Below are positions 33,186 to 46,000 of a stretch of DNA of 64,000 bases, one piece after another. Below the pieces are notes generated by a model. It had not been told where the DNA came from and made no database searches. It saw nothing but the letters and a program-made list of their open reading frames with translations. This DNA is from Girardinichthys multiradiatus. Lineage: Eukaryota > Chordata > Actinopteri > Cyprinodontiformes > Goodeidae. The DNA lies in assembly GCF_021462225.1 (NCBI RefSeq), contig NC_061817.1, forward strand, positions 16,149,810 to 16,213,809, given 5' to 3'. The position numbers and the translations under genes were made by a program. The stretch's first letter is position 1; each line of letters starts with the position of its first letter.

Positions 33186-33599
33186 AGAGAACCTGACAGA
33201 ATTGTAAATTCATTTTGTTTTAACACGGGTTGTTTAGATGGATGTTTTTACATCTACAAAACAAGGAAGACAAAAAGTAGATACAGAACCTTTCTTCCTC
33301 TGCTCAAATGTTGGAGTAATCTAATCTGCACCAGTAACTTATAGAGATGATCTAAAAACAGAGAAATAAATGAACTGAAAAAAAAAAATAGTTAAAATGT
33401 AAGCCAAACATGGAATTATCTAAAATTTTATGAGTGCTCAGTATCCTGTTTCCAAATTGGAAATGGATTCTACAGCTAAAAGACTTTATTTGGAATCATG
33501 AGAGACTCCATTTGGTAAAATGGATGATAATTTTAGTTACCTTAAGCTTTTCTTTTTTTCATCTTAGAACAATAGTTATTGAGGATTTAGAGAAAACAG

Positions 33600-33710
33600 T
33601 CATCCTGTAACTGCTGCCTCGTCCTTCTGATTGAAAGTCTTCTTCTCATACCACGTAGGAGGCGGAGGTTGTATCCTGTAGGTGAGGTCTATGTTAAACG
33701 TCACAAGAAA
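33600..33710 (-). CDS. Possible last exon of an unidentified minus-strand gene
   Basis: On the minus strand an acceptor (GTTTTGTTTTCAG) is followed by 36 codons and a stop: FLVTFNIDLTYRIQ, four prolines, TWYEKKTFNQKDEAAVTG. The coherent frame and good acceptor make it a plausible terminal exon. A possible partner lies at 38497-38546 on the same strand (ending GTTCAGAT before GTGAGTAAG), whose phase-0 reading PPDHPEGSWTNSSSD would join in frame. I do not recognise the protein. Confidence 0.35.
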   Translation of the reverse strand, partial: FLVTFNIDLTYRIQPPPPTWYEKKTFNQKDEAAVTG

Positions 33711-34455
33711 CTGAAAACAAAACAAAAAAAAGTTAAAAAGTACTCAGACATGTCACTGTTTATTGAATTAAGCCAGACATCCACAGCTGTTTCTTGCGTA
33801 TTGTCTCAGACAGTCTTCACACCAACTGTAGTCAAAAGTAATTAAAGCGACGGTGCTCCTTCCCTGCCCAAAGTTTTGACCATTGTCTCAGACAATCCAC
33901 ATCCACTGTTTATTGAACAGGTGATCAGACCTCAGACACGTCACTGTTTATTGAATTAAGGCGTCTGCGGTTTTGCGGAGGTGTCTCGGGAGGTGTGTGT
34001 ATATTCTTTAATGCGAAAAAACAAAACAAAAAAACAGAGAGCAAAGTGTACCGGAGTCAAATTCCTTGTTTGTACATACGAACTTGGCAATAAAGCTGAT
34101 TCTGATTAAGGGAATAGGAGAGAGGATTTGTCAGCTTAACTGTCAAATAACAAATATTTGAAATAAATGCATCTTTTCCTGCCTTTGTCTGAGCATCTTT
34201 CCGTCAGTCATTCTCTGTTGATTTCATTTCATATTTTTTGCCCATTAGTGCTAACAGTCATTATTCTCTGTAATGCTGGCAGACTATCTAAAATATGTCT
34301 TGCTTACAGATAAGCGCTTCTCTCTAAACCTCCCAGGAAAAAAAAAAGGACATTTAAAAATTGCTGTCATTTCCTTTCCTCAAGGCACCTGAGCAAGTAT
34401 TTTGTACTTGTTGTAATAGGGAGCCAGGTTTTCATTAACATAACATTTAAATATC
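33711..34455. other. AT-rich sequence with a LINE-like tail
   Basis: At 34046-34108, GTACCGGAGTCAAATTCCTT...GGCAATAAAGCTGATTCTGA is a common teleost LINE or SINE 3' tail in plus orientation. At 33742-33960, TCACTGTTTATTGAATTAAG appears twice ~190 bp apart, a short direct repeat. Confidence 0.45.
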
Positions 34456-34555
34456 NNNNNNNNNNNNNNNNNNNNNNNNNNNNNNNNNNNNNNNNNNNNN
34501 NNNNNNNNNNNNNNNNNNNNNNNNNNNNNNNNNNNNNNNNNNNNNNNNNNNNNNN
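34456..34555. other. Assembly gap (100 N)
   Basis: Placeholder of unknown true length. An open frame drawn across it is not meaningful. Confidence 0.98.
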
Positions 34556-35705
34556 CTACATCTGTCTCTGTTCTGTGGAGGATCATGTTGTACATTATGA
34601 GAGGGAAATGCTGCAGAGACACAGTGAAGTTATGCTCTTATAGTGCCTTCAATATATCAAGACCGAACTATTTAACTGTTCTACAAAGAGTCACCAATGA
34701 GTGGCGCTGTTCAACTACTGTTAGAAAGCACTATGAAAGTTACTGAGGAAAATGAAGCGGATTATCAAGAAAAGACTACAGACCATCTAATATTGATAAG
34801 AAGTCAATCAGATCAGAAGGAGGGACACATTTGTTCTTCATCGCCTATTATATCATCACTGTAGAGACTCATTGGGATAAAAGCCATGTTTCCTGTGTTT
34901 CCTTATTTCTGTTATTTTAATGAAGACAACCCTAAATGTATTTGGTCACCACATGTAAATATAGCAATTATTTTTAACACAGAAATATGTACATCATTTC
35001 CGTAGACCGTTGCAGGCCGCTGAACCTTTAGTGTCGGTAAGTTTTTTTTGTTTTTGTTTAGTTCATTCTCTCCTAAATGGCCTCTGGTATATTGGGGAAA
35101 CTAAAACAGAAACATTGTGTATCTGCCTATTAAATCCTTTTTCGTCAATGGAAACATATACAATGGTCAACATTTTATTTGGTGCTATGTTAATTCAATG
35201 AAGTCAGATCAAATTTCTGTGTGAAGTTTTTGTTTTGAGTATTGAGGGATTTTTATTCAAATGCTTTTGCTGCTGCCTTTACAAGTACTGTCAATTCAGA
35301 TGAGTCCTCTGAACAGCACGTCTGATTAGCTACTAAAACTGAAATCTGAAACTTACTCAATTATAGAGTGACTTTTATTGTTAAAATGTTATTATAATAC
35401 AGTCTAATTATTGCATAAATTTAAATGACCAAAAATCCCCAAAGGAAATAGAAATTTGTGAATATGGATTACATTTGGTGCTTTAAAAAAAAACCTTTCC
35501 TTAACAATACACTAAATACATAACCTGTGGCATGCTATTCACGACCCTGGCACATTTAGATTGAAAGGTATTTCTACAAGACTTTCTCTGCTAATTGAAT
35601 TAGTTTCCAGATGGTTTCCAGACAATTTCAAACACATTTATAATGCAGCAAGCTAAAATGTAGATAAAAATTTTAGGAATAAAGCAAGTTACAGCCATTA
35701 TCATG
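34556..35705. other. No recognised feature
   Basis: AT-rich sequence without convincing coding or repeat borders. Confidence 0.4.
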
Positions 35706-36290
35706 TAGAATGCCGTGCAAAAGTATTCACACCACTTTTCACATTATTCAATTTATTTAATTGGAATTTTATGAGATGGACGAACACAAAGTAGTGAAAA
35801 ATTAAAGTTGAATGGAACATGAAACATGGTTTTCACAGTTATTTAGAAAGAAAATCTAAAAAACATGGTTTATATTTAGACCCCAAAGTTAGTTTGTAGA
35901 ATCGGCTCTGTTTGCAGCTTCGAGTCAGGTATGTCTCTACCAGCTTTGTACATCAGGACCATTGCATTTTACCATCTGTCTATGAAAATACAGATTCTCA
36001 GCGGGATTTTGGTCTGGACTTTGACTGGACCATTCTGACATGAATATGCAAGATCTAAACCATTTGTAAACTACAAAACTAAGAGTTGTCAAATCAAAAG
36101 ATTGTCCCACCTGAGCTGTGGATCTCTGCAGCTCCTCCAGTTACTATGGGCTCCGTGGCTGCATCTCTCTGCCTGCCCAGCCGATGGACAGCCATGTCTC
36201 TGTAGGTTTTCTGTTGTATTATACTTATTATTCAGATGTTGGTTTAAACAGTCCCCTGTAAGAGGTTCACAATTCTAAAGCAATGCTGAA
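35706..36290 (-). mobile_element. Tc1 (DD34E) remnant with internal losses
   Basis: It starts with GCCGTGCAAAAGTATTCACACC and carries decayed, shortened counterparts of the Tc1 transposase text, such as GGTCTGGACTTTGACTGGACC and CACCTGAGCTGTGGATCTCTG, read on the minus strand. The right terminal repeat is not visible. Confidence 0.6.
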
Positions 36291-36629
36291 ACTATTGAAT
36301 ATTATAAAAATCAAATAATATATAGAATTCCTTGCACAAAATAAATGTATCATTCCTTGCTGCTACCTGTTCATCTGAACTGAGTTTTCTCACATGCACA
36401 GGCATATCCCAACCTACCATTTACATTTAGTTCAATAATCTGTAAACGTATTTACCTGTTTTTAGCATTTTAAAATGCTCTGATAGGCACCTTGTTTCAG
36501 CCTTTCTTTTAGTTCAGCTACATGCTTCTAATTATTCCATCTGCTCAGTTTGATGCCTGTTGTTTTGAAGAGTTGAGTTCTATCATAAATTATATTTTAT
36601 ATTGCGGAGCCTGTTAGATTGCATTTGAG

Positions 36630-37570
36630 ACGTCAAAACGTAGATGGCGCTGAACTGTTTGAGCTTTAATGAAAGCAAAACAGAGGTTATTTTATTGGGG
36701 CACAACAGTGCCTAATGCAGCCCGCCTATTAAATTTGGTTCCCTTAAGTCGTTTTTTAGACAGAACATAACAAACTTGGGAATCATTATGGACTCCGATT
36801 TTAAATTTGATTAACAAATCAGATCTGTTTTGCAAAATCCTTTTTTTCAATTAGGCAAGTAGCAAAGTTCAAGCCAGTTTCGTCAAGGAATGACCTGAAG
36901 AAAATTATACATGATTTTATTTTAACTCATCTTGACTACTGTAATGCACTTCATGCTGGTGCCACTCAAGCATCTCTATCACATCTTCAGCTTGTTCAAA
37001 ATGCTGTTGCCCATCTTCTTACTGGCATGCAGAGATATTAACACATCTCACCTGTCCTGGCCTCTCTTCATTGGCTCCCTGTGCATTACAGAAACAGAAT
37101 ATAAAATTTTGTTAGCCTATAAATACCTGAATGGTCTTGCTTGTCTGTACCTCTCAGATCTACTCCAGCCTCATCTTCCTTCGCCGGCACTTATTCAGCT
37201 TTCCAGCTGCTTTTAGTTTTCCCAGAAACTAGGCAGAAATTTAGATGGTAAATGGCCTGAACTTGTATAGCGCTTTATCAAGTCCCCAGAGACCCCAAAG
37301 CGATTTACGCTACATTCAGTCATCCACCCCTTCATACACACATTCACAAACTGACAATGGATAGCTAGTGTAGCCACAGCTGTCCTGGGGCAGACTGACA
37401 GAAGAGAGGCTGCCATACAATCGGTGCCACCGAGCCCTCTGACCACCATCAGCAATGGAGATCGAGCCTTTTCGGTTATGGCTCGCAAACTTTGGAACGC
37501 AACGCCTTTCAACATCAGACATCTTCACTTCCTATTTTTAAGTTGCTTTTAAAAACGCTTCATTTCTTAA
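36630..37570 (+). pseudogene. LINE (L2-like) reverse transcriptase C-terminal remnant
   Basis: Recognisable parts in order: FNESKTEVILLG-like, a segment for NLGIIMDSDF, LTHLDYCNALHAG, LQLVQNAVAHLLT, a LASLHWLPV-like segment, YKYLNGLACLYLSDLLQP, and after an insertion the segment for ALWNATPFNIRH. The frame changes repeatedly. A separate repeat interrupts it at 37240-37450. Confidence 0.65.
37240..37450. repeat. Dispersed teleost repeat inserted in a LINE
   Basis: GGTAAATGGCCTGAACTTGT then AGCGCTTTATCAAGTCCCC, and later GCCACCGAGCCCTCTGACC, match a repeat common in fish genomes. LINE text resumes right after it with GATCGAGCCTTTTCGGTTATGG. The repeat therefore arrived after the LINE. Confidence 0.6.
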
Positions 37571-40022
37571 TAGCATTTGACTATTTGATTGTATTTTAAG
37601 TGTTTTAGATTTCTGTTGGATGTCTTGCTTAATCTTTCATGTATTTATTTTAGCAAGAACAGCACTTTTAGAGCTGGATTTAGAGCTGGTGATACGGGCA
37701 AAAAACGTTTTTTCCTGTATTGATCGCATTCAATACTTTTCATTATACATTCTGAAATTAAGTCTATTTTATAAGAAAGTTTTTCTTTAATACAAACTAA
37801 AAAAAAAACTTAAAACAGATTTGACAGATTTTGTTTTTTCAAAAATTGCTATAAGCTAAACAATAAGCTCTTTTAAGAACAGGACCTAATGGACTACTAA
37901 TGGCACTTTCTAAACTAGCAATATGTTGATGTACCATCCCATCTGCAGTACAAGCAGAAAATAATGCAAATCAAGTTCAAAGTACTGTTTGCAAACTAAA
38001 TGGTGACCCCTTATACTACATGTATTGTCTGTCTTGTCCAATGTTAAAGCTTACCTTGATCATTGTTGTTGACATGTTCTGTTTCTCAATAAAATATTTA
38101 AACTTTTTTTATTGCCCAGCATTATTATATTGTATGATGGTTTAAACAGGTCACTCTTTAAAATGAGAAAATGTGTTTAACTGGGTCTAACCTGTATTAG
38201 AACATTTATAAATGAAGTAATAAAATGTAATATTTATATATCATATGAAGGAAGAATAATCCTGTCAATATGCAACGTGTTCAATTATAATCCCAAACCT
38301 TTTATGTGTTCTTAAAAAAATATTTTTGACAATAAAACCATTACAGACAAGCTCCTAGAAATTCTAAGCTCATAGTTTCAATTTATTTTCCTCTCCAAGG
38401 TGGTTTAAAAACTGTGCTTAAATACACGCCAACTGTTCCTTCTGAGGAGCTCAACATTACAGCTCATCATGTTAAGCTTTTCTTACTCACATCTGAACTC
38501 GAGTTTGTCCATGATCCTTCAGGATGATCTGGCGGCCTGTGGCTCCAACAATGTCAGGGTAAAAAAAATAAAAAAACATCGCCCAACAAAGTCTCTCTCA
38601 GAAATTCTTTTGACATTTGAAGACAGGAGTTGATTTACCTGAGAGATTTCTACAGCATATGACCTGCTTATCACCTTTTAATAGAACCATAGGGTCAGAT
38701 ATAACACATCTCTTAAAATTTTAGCCACATTGATCCAAGATCCAAATTCTGACTTCTGGGACAAATGGAAGGCAGCATAATAACAAATCCAGCGCTCATA
38801 AATGAACACGCACAAAAACACACACTTGCATGTGTGCAGGCAGATGAAGTGGATGTTTTTTGGTTTTGAAAATCTAAACTGGTTTTGAAAATCTGCACAA
38901 ATAGAAACATCTTCATATTAGCAGCAATGTTAGAACAATAGAGAGCAAAGAAAAACAAAAACAGACTGCACTCAGTTAGCTTCTAAAATAAGGACTCCTT
39001 GTGGACGACTGGGGTTAAAATGGAAACAGCTTAGAGACTTTATTGTTATATGGAGTTATGAGCATTTTCCTTAACAGCACTGCATTCCCACTAAGTGGAC
39101 AGAATGTCCAGTAAAATAATACGGTTTCTCTATGCTAATAAAAACCGATTTCAATGAGTGTTTGTAGGGAAGAATTACAGATAAGATTAAATGACTAGCC
39201 CGCTTAAAATCTTTCAAGAAACTACTTTCTTTAATCAAATTCATTTCAACCAAGTTACCTATAACCTCATTAATAAAATCTGCTTTGTTTATTTTCAGTG
39301 TCAATTTTATAAAACTGCAATTGATTCAGACTTAAATCTACACTAAAAAAAAGGGACAAGGATGGGTCATCGTTCAACTAAACCCATTAATAACATACAG
39401 TACAATCCACATACATATTAAGATAAATTTATATATTAGCTAAATATAATATATACAAATAGAATACATAGTATCTGACAGTAGTTGACAAGATGAAAGG
39501 AGATATGATGTGCAGCTCTCTATGGTTCCTGGTGGGTGCGCCATCCTTTAACTCCTACTGTACAATCTCTGCTGGCCATTCTGGATTGGCTGGACTGTGG
39601 AATAACGTAGTAAACGCAGGTTACAGGTAGGATAACCTAAGGAACCCAGTGTTATAGGTATCTATATCCAAGTACAAGAACTAGTAAAGCTGTGGGGTTT
39701 TCTCCAAAATCACCTGCAACCACTGTACAAATACACATCTTTATCTGAAGGTTTAGGACCAAATATGTTTTAAATCAATGTTAAGAATCTGGCACAGGAA
39801 TGAAGAAATGTTTAACCTGAGTCCTTTGTCATGCAGACAGGAAGAGGGAAGCCATAAGAAATTAAGAATGTTGTGAACTTGGTCTGCACAAGGGAAGACT
39901 GACGGGGATCGAGACAGCTGAGCTCCTAAAAAAATACCAGATAAAAAGGGAGATGATGAGATCCGGTAGATGCTGCAAAGACGGTGAAGGTGTAGCTCCC
40001 GTTGTGAATGGCCTCCACTACG
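37571..40022. other. Intergenic region downstream of naa60
   Basis: It includes the presumed 3' UTR of naa60 (minus) next to 40022; TTTATT at 39286 and 39041 are candidate reverse poly(A) signals. A possible exon of another minus-strand gene lies at 38497-38546. No repeat with clear borders is seen. Confidence 0.4.
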
Positions 40023-43000
40023 TCACATGGTTCTGCTGTACTGTATGCCGGTTTTTGAGGCGATGTTGGACCAGGGGAGCAGAGAGCGCAGCAGCGACTG
40101 GGCCTGGCGGTACAACCTCTGAGGGATAGAGCAGGGGCTCAAGCTGGCCAGAGTTGAACCGATGTGCTGGATATAGTCAGTGGAGCAAGTGGTTAAGAAA
40201 AATCTAAATATTACAAGGAGCTTTATTTATATACAGTGCCTTTAAAATGTAATCAAACATCTTGAACATTTTGCCACATTACAAAGAGAAACTTTAATGT
40301 ATTTTATGGATTTTATGTGATAGATCAATGCTAAGTAGTGCCTAACTATGAAGTAGAAAGAACGTAATGTGTTGTTTTTTTTAAACACTTTTTTTATGTT
40401 CCTACCAGCTTTGCACATCTAGAGAGTAAAACAAAAGTTACGTATGTAACTATGGTTCTATGAATCCCAGATGATCGCCAGAGATTCTCTGTCACTCAGA
40501 ATCCTTGCTTCCCTGAGAAGATCCTGTGGGAACAGAGCCTGGGATGACGTAGGCATATATAGCCTCTGTGGTCATTGGGTGAGTCACAGGTGTGTCTCTG
40601 TTGGTACAATTACTCGAACTGCGCATGCGCCAAGAGAACATTCAGTGCTTTCAGCACCGCCCTCTGGTGGTCATTAGGGAGGAAATAGAACTTTTACCGT
40701 TCTTTACAAAACAAGTTGAAGATCGGTGAAAGTTAATGGAGAGCATCTGTGAACAGTAATTTTCAAGTCCTTCCACACATTCTCAATTGGATATAGGTTT
40801 ACACACTGACCGTAACATTCTGACAGATTCATTTTCTTTGATCTAAAACATTTTATGGTAGCTCTGGCTCTATGTTGACAGCTGTTGTCCTGGAAGATGA
40901 ACATCGGCTCCAGTCTAAAAAAACCAGCTCTCTAACTGGTTTCCTTCCAGGACTGCCTGACCCTCAGCTGTGTCCATCTTCTCACCACCTCTGATCAATT
41001 ACTATCTGTCTGTGAAGATAAGCATCGCCGTAGCATGATGGTGCCACTACAATGTTGGGATGGTGTGTTTGGGGCTATGGGCCATGTAAGTTTCCCCATC
41101 ACACAGCCATAAAAGCCAGGCTTGTGGAGAACACGAATAATAGTTGTCCTGTTGACAGATTCTAACCACCTGAGCTGTGAAACTCTGCAGCGCCTCCAGA
41201 CTAACCTTCTCTGATTAATACTCTCCTTGCCCAGCCTGTCAGTTTAGGTGGATGGCCATGGCTTGGTAGGTTTACAGTCAGACCATTTCTATTATTTAAA
41301 GATGGATTGAAAATGAACTTTTATAGACAGGATTTCTAGCTGCAGCCAATTGCCGGAGGGGGCCTGGTTTAGGGACCAGTGAATGTCGTCTCTCCTTTTT
41401 GCAGAAGACGGGTTTCCGCTGGGTCCCTCTAGCCAAGACCTACAGAATGCACTTGGGCGGTTCGCACCCCAGGGCGAAGCGGCATGGATGAGGATCAGCT
41501 CCTCCAGGGCCAACCTGAAAATGGTGGCTTGCTCTCTCCAGGTTGGAGAAGATCTCCTGCCTCAAGTGGAGGAGTTCTCACAGTTTTGATCACGGGTGAG
41601 GGGAGAAAGAAGTGGGAGATTAACATATGGATCGGTGTGGCTGGCGCAGTACTGAGGAAGCTGTGCTGGTACTTTGTGGTGAAGAGAGAACTGAGCAAAA
41701 AGGCAAAGATCTTGATTTACCAGTGGGTCTATGTTCCTATCCTCACCTATGAGCATGAACTTTCATGAATTAAAAGCAAGAGATCCCGGATACAAGCAGC
41801 TGAAATGAGGTTCCTCCGCTGGGTGGCCTGGCACTCCCTTAGAGATGGGGTGAGGAGCTCAGCCATCGGGGAGGAGCACAGTGGGAAGTCAATTGAAGTG
41901 GCTCGGGCATCTGTATCGGATACCTCCTCAACGCCTCCCTCAGGAGGTGTTCCTGGAACGTCCCACTGGGACAAGGTCCAAGGCACGCTGGAGGACTATG
42001 TCTCTCGAGTAGCCTGGAAATGCTTAAGGTTTCCCCCAGAGGAGCAGGAGGAGATATCCGGGGAAGTCTGGGACTGCTTCCCCCGTGACCCGGTCCTGGA
42101 TGACGAGTAAAATTATGTATTTTTTCCTTCCACTTCACAATTGACAGAAGTTTTTTTTGTGTGACCTAAAATTCAAATAAAATACATTTAATTTGTGATT
42201 TTAATGTGACTGAATGTAAAAAGAAAAAAGTACAAGGGGTATGAATACTTTTGCATGGTACTGTAACCAATGAGATTAGCCAACTCATGTTATAACCAAA
42301 ATGTTATAAAATGCACTATGCCTCTTTTTTTTTGCTATAACAAAAGGATATAATATTGTCCAGGGTGGATGGCCCCCATTAATGTAGAGCACATAGGTGA
42401 ATCCGTCTTTTAGGACGCCACGTATGGAGTAGTAGTAGGGAAGGTAGTGGTGCTGCCTGAAGTCCCTGTTCTCATAGAAGTGGATGGCAGTGTTGTTGGT
42501 GGTGAGGACGTGCAGGTAGATGGCCTTGCAGTGATCCTGAGCGGTCGTTGAGATGTGCTCCTTCAGACTGTCCAGCAGCAAGGAGCCTGGATGGTTAGAA
42601 GGGGACAAGGAAGCCACAGAGTTCCATCAATGAAATGACCGCCCTATAGGAAGTGTGCTGGGTGATCAGAATTTCTCAGGAAATGTTTAATCTGAACTTA
42701 AGAATGAAAATCATCCCAATATGATTCACTGTAGGTTTATAAACACATACAAAAAAAGTGGGTTACAATTTTCATTGTGAAGGCAAATAAATAAAGAGAT
42801 ATTTTAAGCATATTATATTAAATAGTCAGCAGCTACAGTCACGTTGCCATGGATGAGTTCAACTTCACAACAAACACCCAACAACCATGGACCCATACCT
42901 GCACTTTTACCTGGGGTTTGGCATTCTGACCATATTAGATCGAGAAGGAGAAGAACATGAGGCCAAAGCAGAGATATCATCTATAAGCCACATTCTGTCC

Positions 43001-46000
43001 ATTGTGGTTCTATGCTCCTGACTTCTTTGTTGTATTTACCTCCTTTTATGTAGCAATAGTTCACTTTACTCGTGGGGCTTCGTCACAGTTCATGTCACAT
43101 TAAATAATGTTTGAGTCAAAGCCTGTAGATACTTAACCAGAACTGAGAAACCTGGTCTTTAACTTGAGGTGGCACGAACATGAACAACATTCTTTTTGGC
43201 CAGGATGTTTTATTTTTCATTGGAACTCAAGAGCAAAACTGGAAAGTCCTTATAGGTCCCTCCGACTGCAGCATTTGTCAGAGTAGTAATGATGCCCACT
43301 TCCAATGTCTGATTAATCATACAATATGTGTCAGACACCACACAAGAAAAAAGTTCTGCCCCAAATATATATAAGAACATTCAAAACAGGACTGCAAGAA
43401 CAGAAGACTTGGGACTCTGGGGACTTGATAAATCGCTATACAAGAGCAGATAATTTACTATTTGCTAACATTACATTCAGGCTTAAATATTGTAGCTGTT
43501 TATGATAAACTACAAACTCTTCAAACATATACTCTCAAAACAAAAGAACACTGCGAATCTCTGAAAAGAATTAAAATATCAAGGGAGGCAAACCTTGTAA
43601 TAAATTATTTGACAGACATGTTTGTCTTTTTTATGGTTAATATTTATTGGCCAATTTCTAACCTGCAATCGTTGCAAGTTATGTCGAGCAACACAACTAA
43701 AAAGCTATGTGTGATCCTATGGTGCAGATGCAGCACCGACCAGCTGCCCCATGTGTACACCGATGGCGGATGGTGTGGGCTACTCTGGACATAGCTCTGC
43801 CCTCCTGCACAATGGCAGTTATACATCATTCTGATTAAAGGCGACGAAGCAGGATGTTTGCCTCACTGGGTCCGTCCAAACCCCAAACATAGAGCATCTG
43901 CTTGCAGAACAACTTCAAACTCAGCCTTCTGCGTAATTACATACTCAGAAGCGCCCAGGCTGAGATGAGAAACCTGCTGCTGTGAATAACAAGAAAGGTT
44001 AACACACGCAATTTCCTCATTTAAATTGGGCGGTCTGCACCTCTTTTGCACCACTTGTTGCACGTGAAATTGTTTTTGCGCAAGCAATTTAGCGCTCCCT
44101 ATTTTAGATCTTTGAAGACCAGGGTCTAAGTCTTATGTATTAAACACTGATAGTGCATGACACAAGCCAGTCAAATAATAAGGATAATTCAGCTAATAAT
44201 GTGACTACTATAAGGAACGCTGAGTGCATTTTAAGCCCAGGATGGTCAGGTCATTTAATGTGGCAAGGAATTCAATTCAATTCAAATTCAAAAATACTTT
44301 TAATAACTGCAGGTGAATGCCATGGAAAATGTAGCTACAACATCACAGGTAAGAGTTAATCAGCGCAGCAAGGTTCTGAATTCTGTATCAACCCAAAACC
44401 AAACACGGTGTCTTTTACAGAGCGGACAGATATGTCAACATACATGTCAGACTGAAACACCACAGGACTGCAGCCTTATTCTGATAATAAAACAGGGCAG
44501 ATCCTGTTGCAGCTTTATGTAAAGTAAAAGCAAAGATTTGAACCCTTCCTAAAACTGAGGTAAAACGCCACCTATCACTCTTAAGGCAACTCTGTTTTTA
44601 GTAAGCGAAATTATGTATGGGAAGAAACCCGTGCCATCAGAAACTGAATTTGAATTGCTCAGACTGAATCTGTATTTGTGTAATTTGAAATCAAATGCAT
44701 TGGTTTGAAAATGAATTTCGCTTAACTGAAACTGAATTTAATGATTTAAAACTGAACCTTTTTGCTTTGAAAACTGCTTTGTTTTGTATTGAAAATTAAG
44801 TTTGATTACTTTCACTTTTGGGTCTGTAATTCAATTTCAATTCCAAAATTCATTTTTTTGTGTCCTACATCCGGGTTCTTGAAGCCAGAGATTCATCAAA
44901 CACAGATTTACTGATACACGGATGTCATTCACTATCGCTGTGTCCAAATTCAGGACGGCATCCTTTGAAGGACGCATTTGTAGGCCGATAACGTCCTGGA
45001 TGAGGCGACGAATGCTGTCAAAAGGTGGGAGACTTGTCTTGAAAGCTAATACTGTCCATCTTTCGTTTGGCCATTTTTGTGGAAGGTGTCATTAACTTGC
45101 CCGATGTGACTGTAGCGTGGTTGTTAATGACTGTCAACAGAGAATGAGTTTCACATATGTGTAATAGTTGGCATCTATAATAAACAATAACGAGCTGGCG
45201 CCCAAATTGGAAAACTTTATAGTATACAGTTTCATTACATAGAAATAGATTATAAATGACATTAGGAGAGCATGCAACTGCAACATTATTTCTGAATATT
45301 GTGATGATGATGTTAGTTATAATTAACCCACACCTTCCTCTACCTTTACCATCCTCATGGCGTCCCTCACATATCTTTGAGCTTTAACATATTAGTCATT
45401 AAAAGCCTTATCTGCAGTGGACATGAAGGCAAGTTAATTTGATAAAATCCTGTCAAATACTACATCCAAAAATTTGGATTATGAATTTGAACACATTGAT
45501 ATTGCAATGATATTGTCTACTATAGATAATACAAGAGTCTAACCTCAGCTAATATGTGCAATAAAACATCCAGAAACTGCTACTTTCATTTTAAAACATT
45601 TGTGGAAGCAGTTTTACCAATGCCATGTTTCCTGAACTCTTTGACCACTCCTAGGCTGAGGATGTAAGCGACCTGCGTGTCCACAGGAAAACCGGAGGCC
45701 AGGATGTCTCCATCCTAACAAGAGCAGAAGACAGAAAAGGCCATAAAAATTAAACATTCTCCCTGAGCATAAAACAGATTTTATTGTTCAGCATTTGTGT
45801 CTGAGCACGTTCTGAGTTTTCTCCATGATTATTACACGGGTCGTATCTGTGTCTATGCAAACTAGCTACAGGGAAGGCAAATTTTAAAAATGCAAATAGC
45901 TCCAAATGGAAATTAGACGGCCTGCATTTTGGAGCAAAGCACTTGCCCTAAGTGAGTGTAACAGATTTCCAAAACAGCAGAAATAATTAGATTCCAGGAT

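Larger units (their letters stand above)
40235..42262 (-). mobile_element. Tc1 (DD34E) element carrying two later insertions
   Basis: The left arm starts near ACAGTGCCTTTAAAATGTAATC and the right arm ends with GGGGTATGAATACTTTTGCATGG TACTGTA. The transposase text is in reverse and decayed. It is interrupted by a MITE-like insert (40423-40700) and a LINE fragment (41317-42110). All of it lies in the AT-AC intron of naa60. Confidence 0.7.

Noticed and set aside
34380..34622. Minus-strand frame crossing the N run
   Set aside because: It spans an assembly gap and has no meaning.
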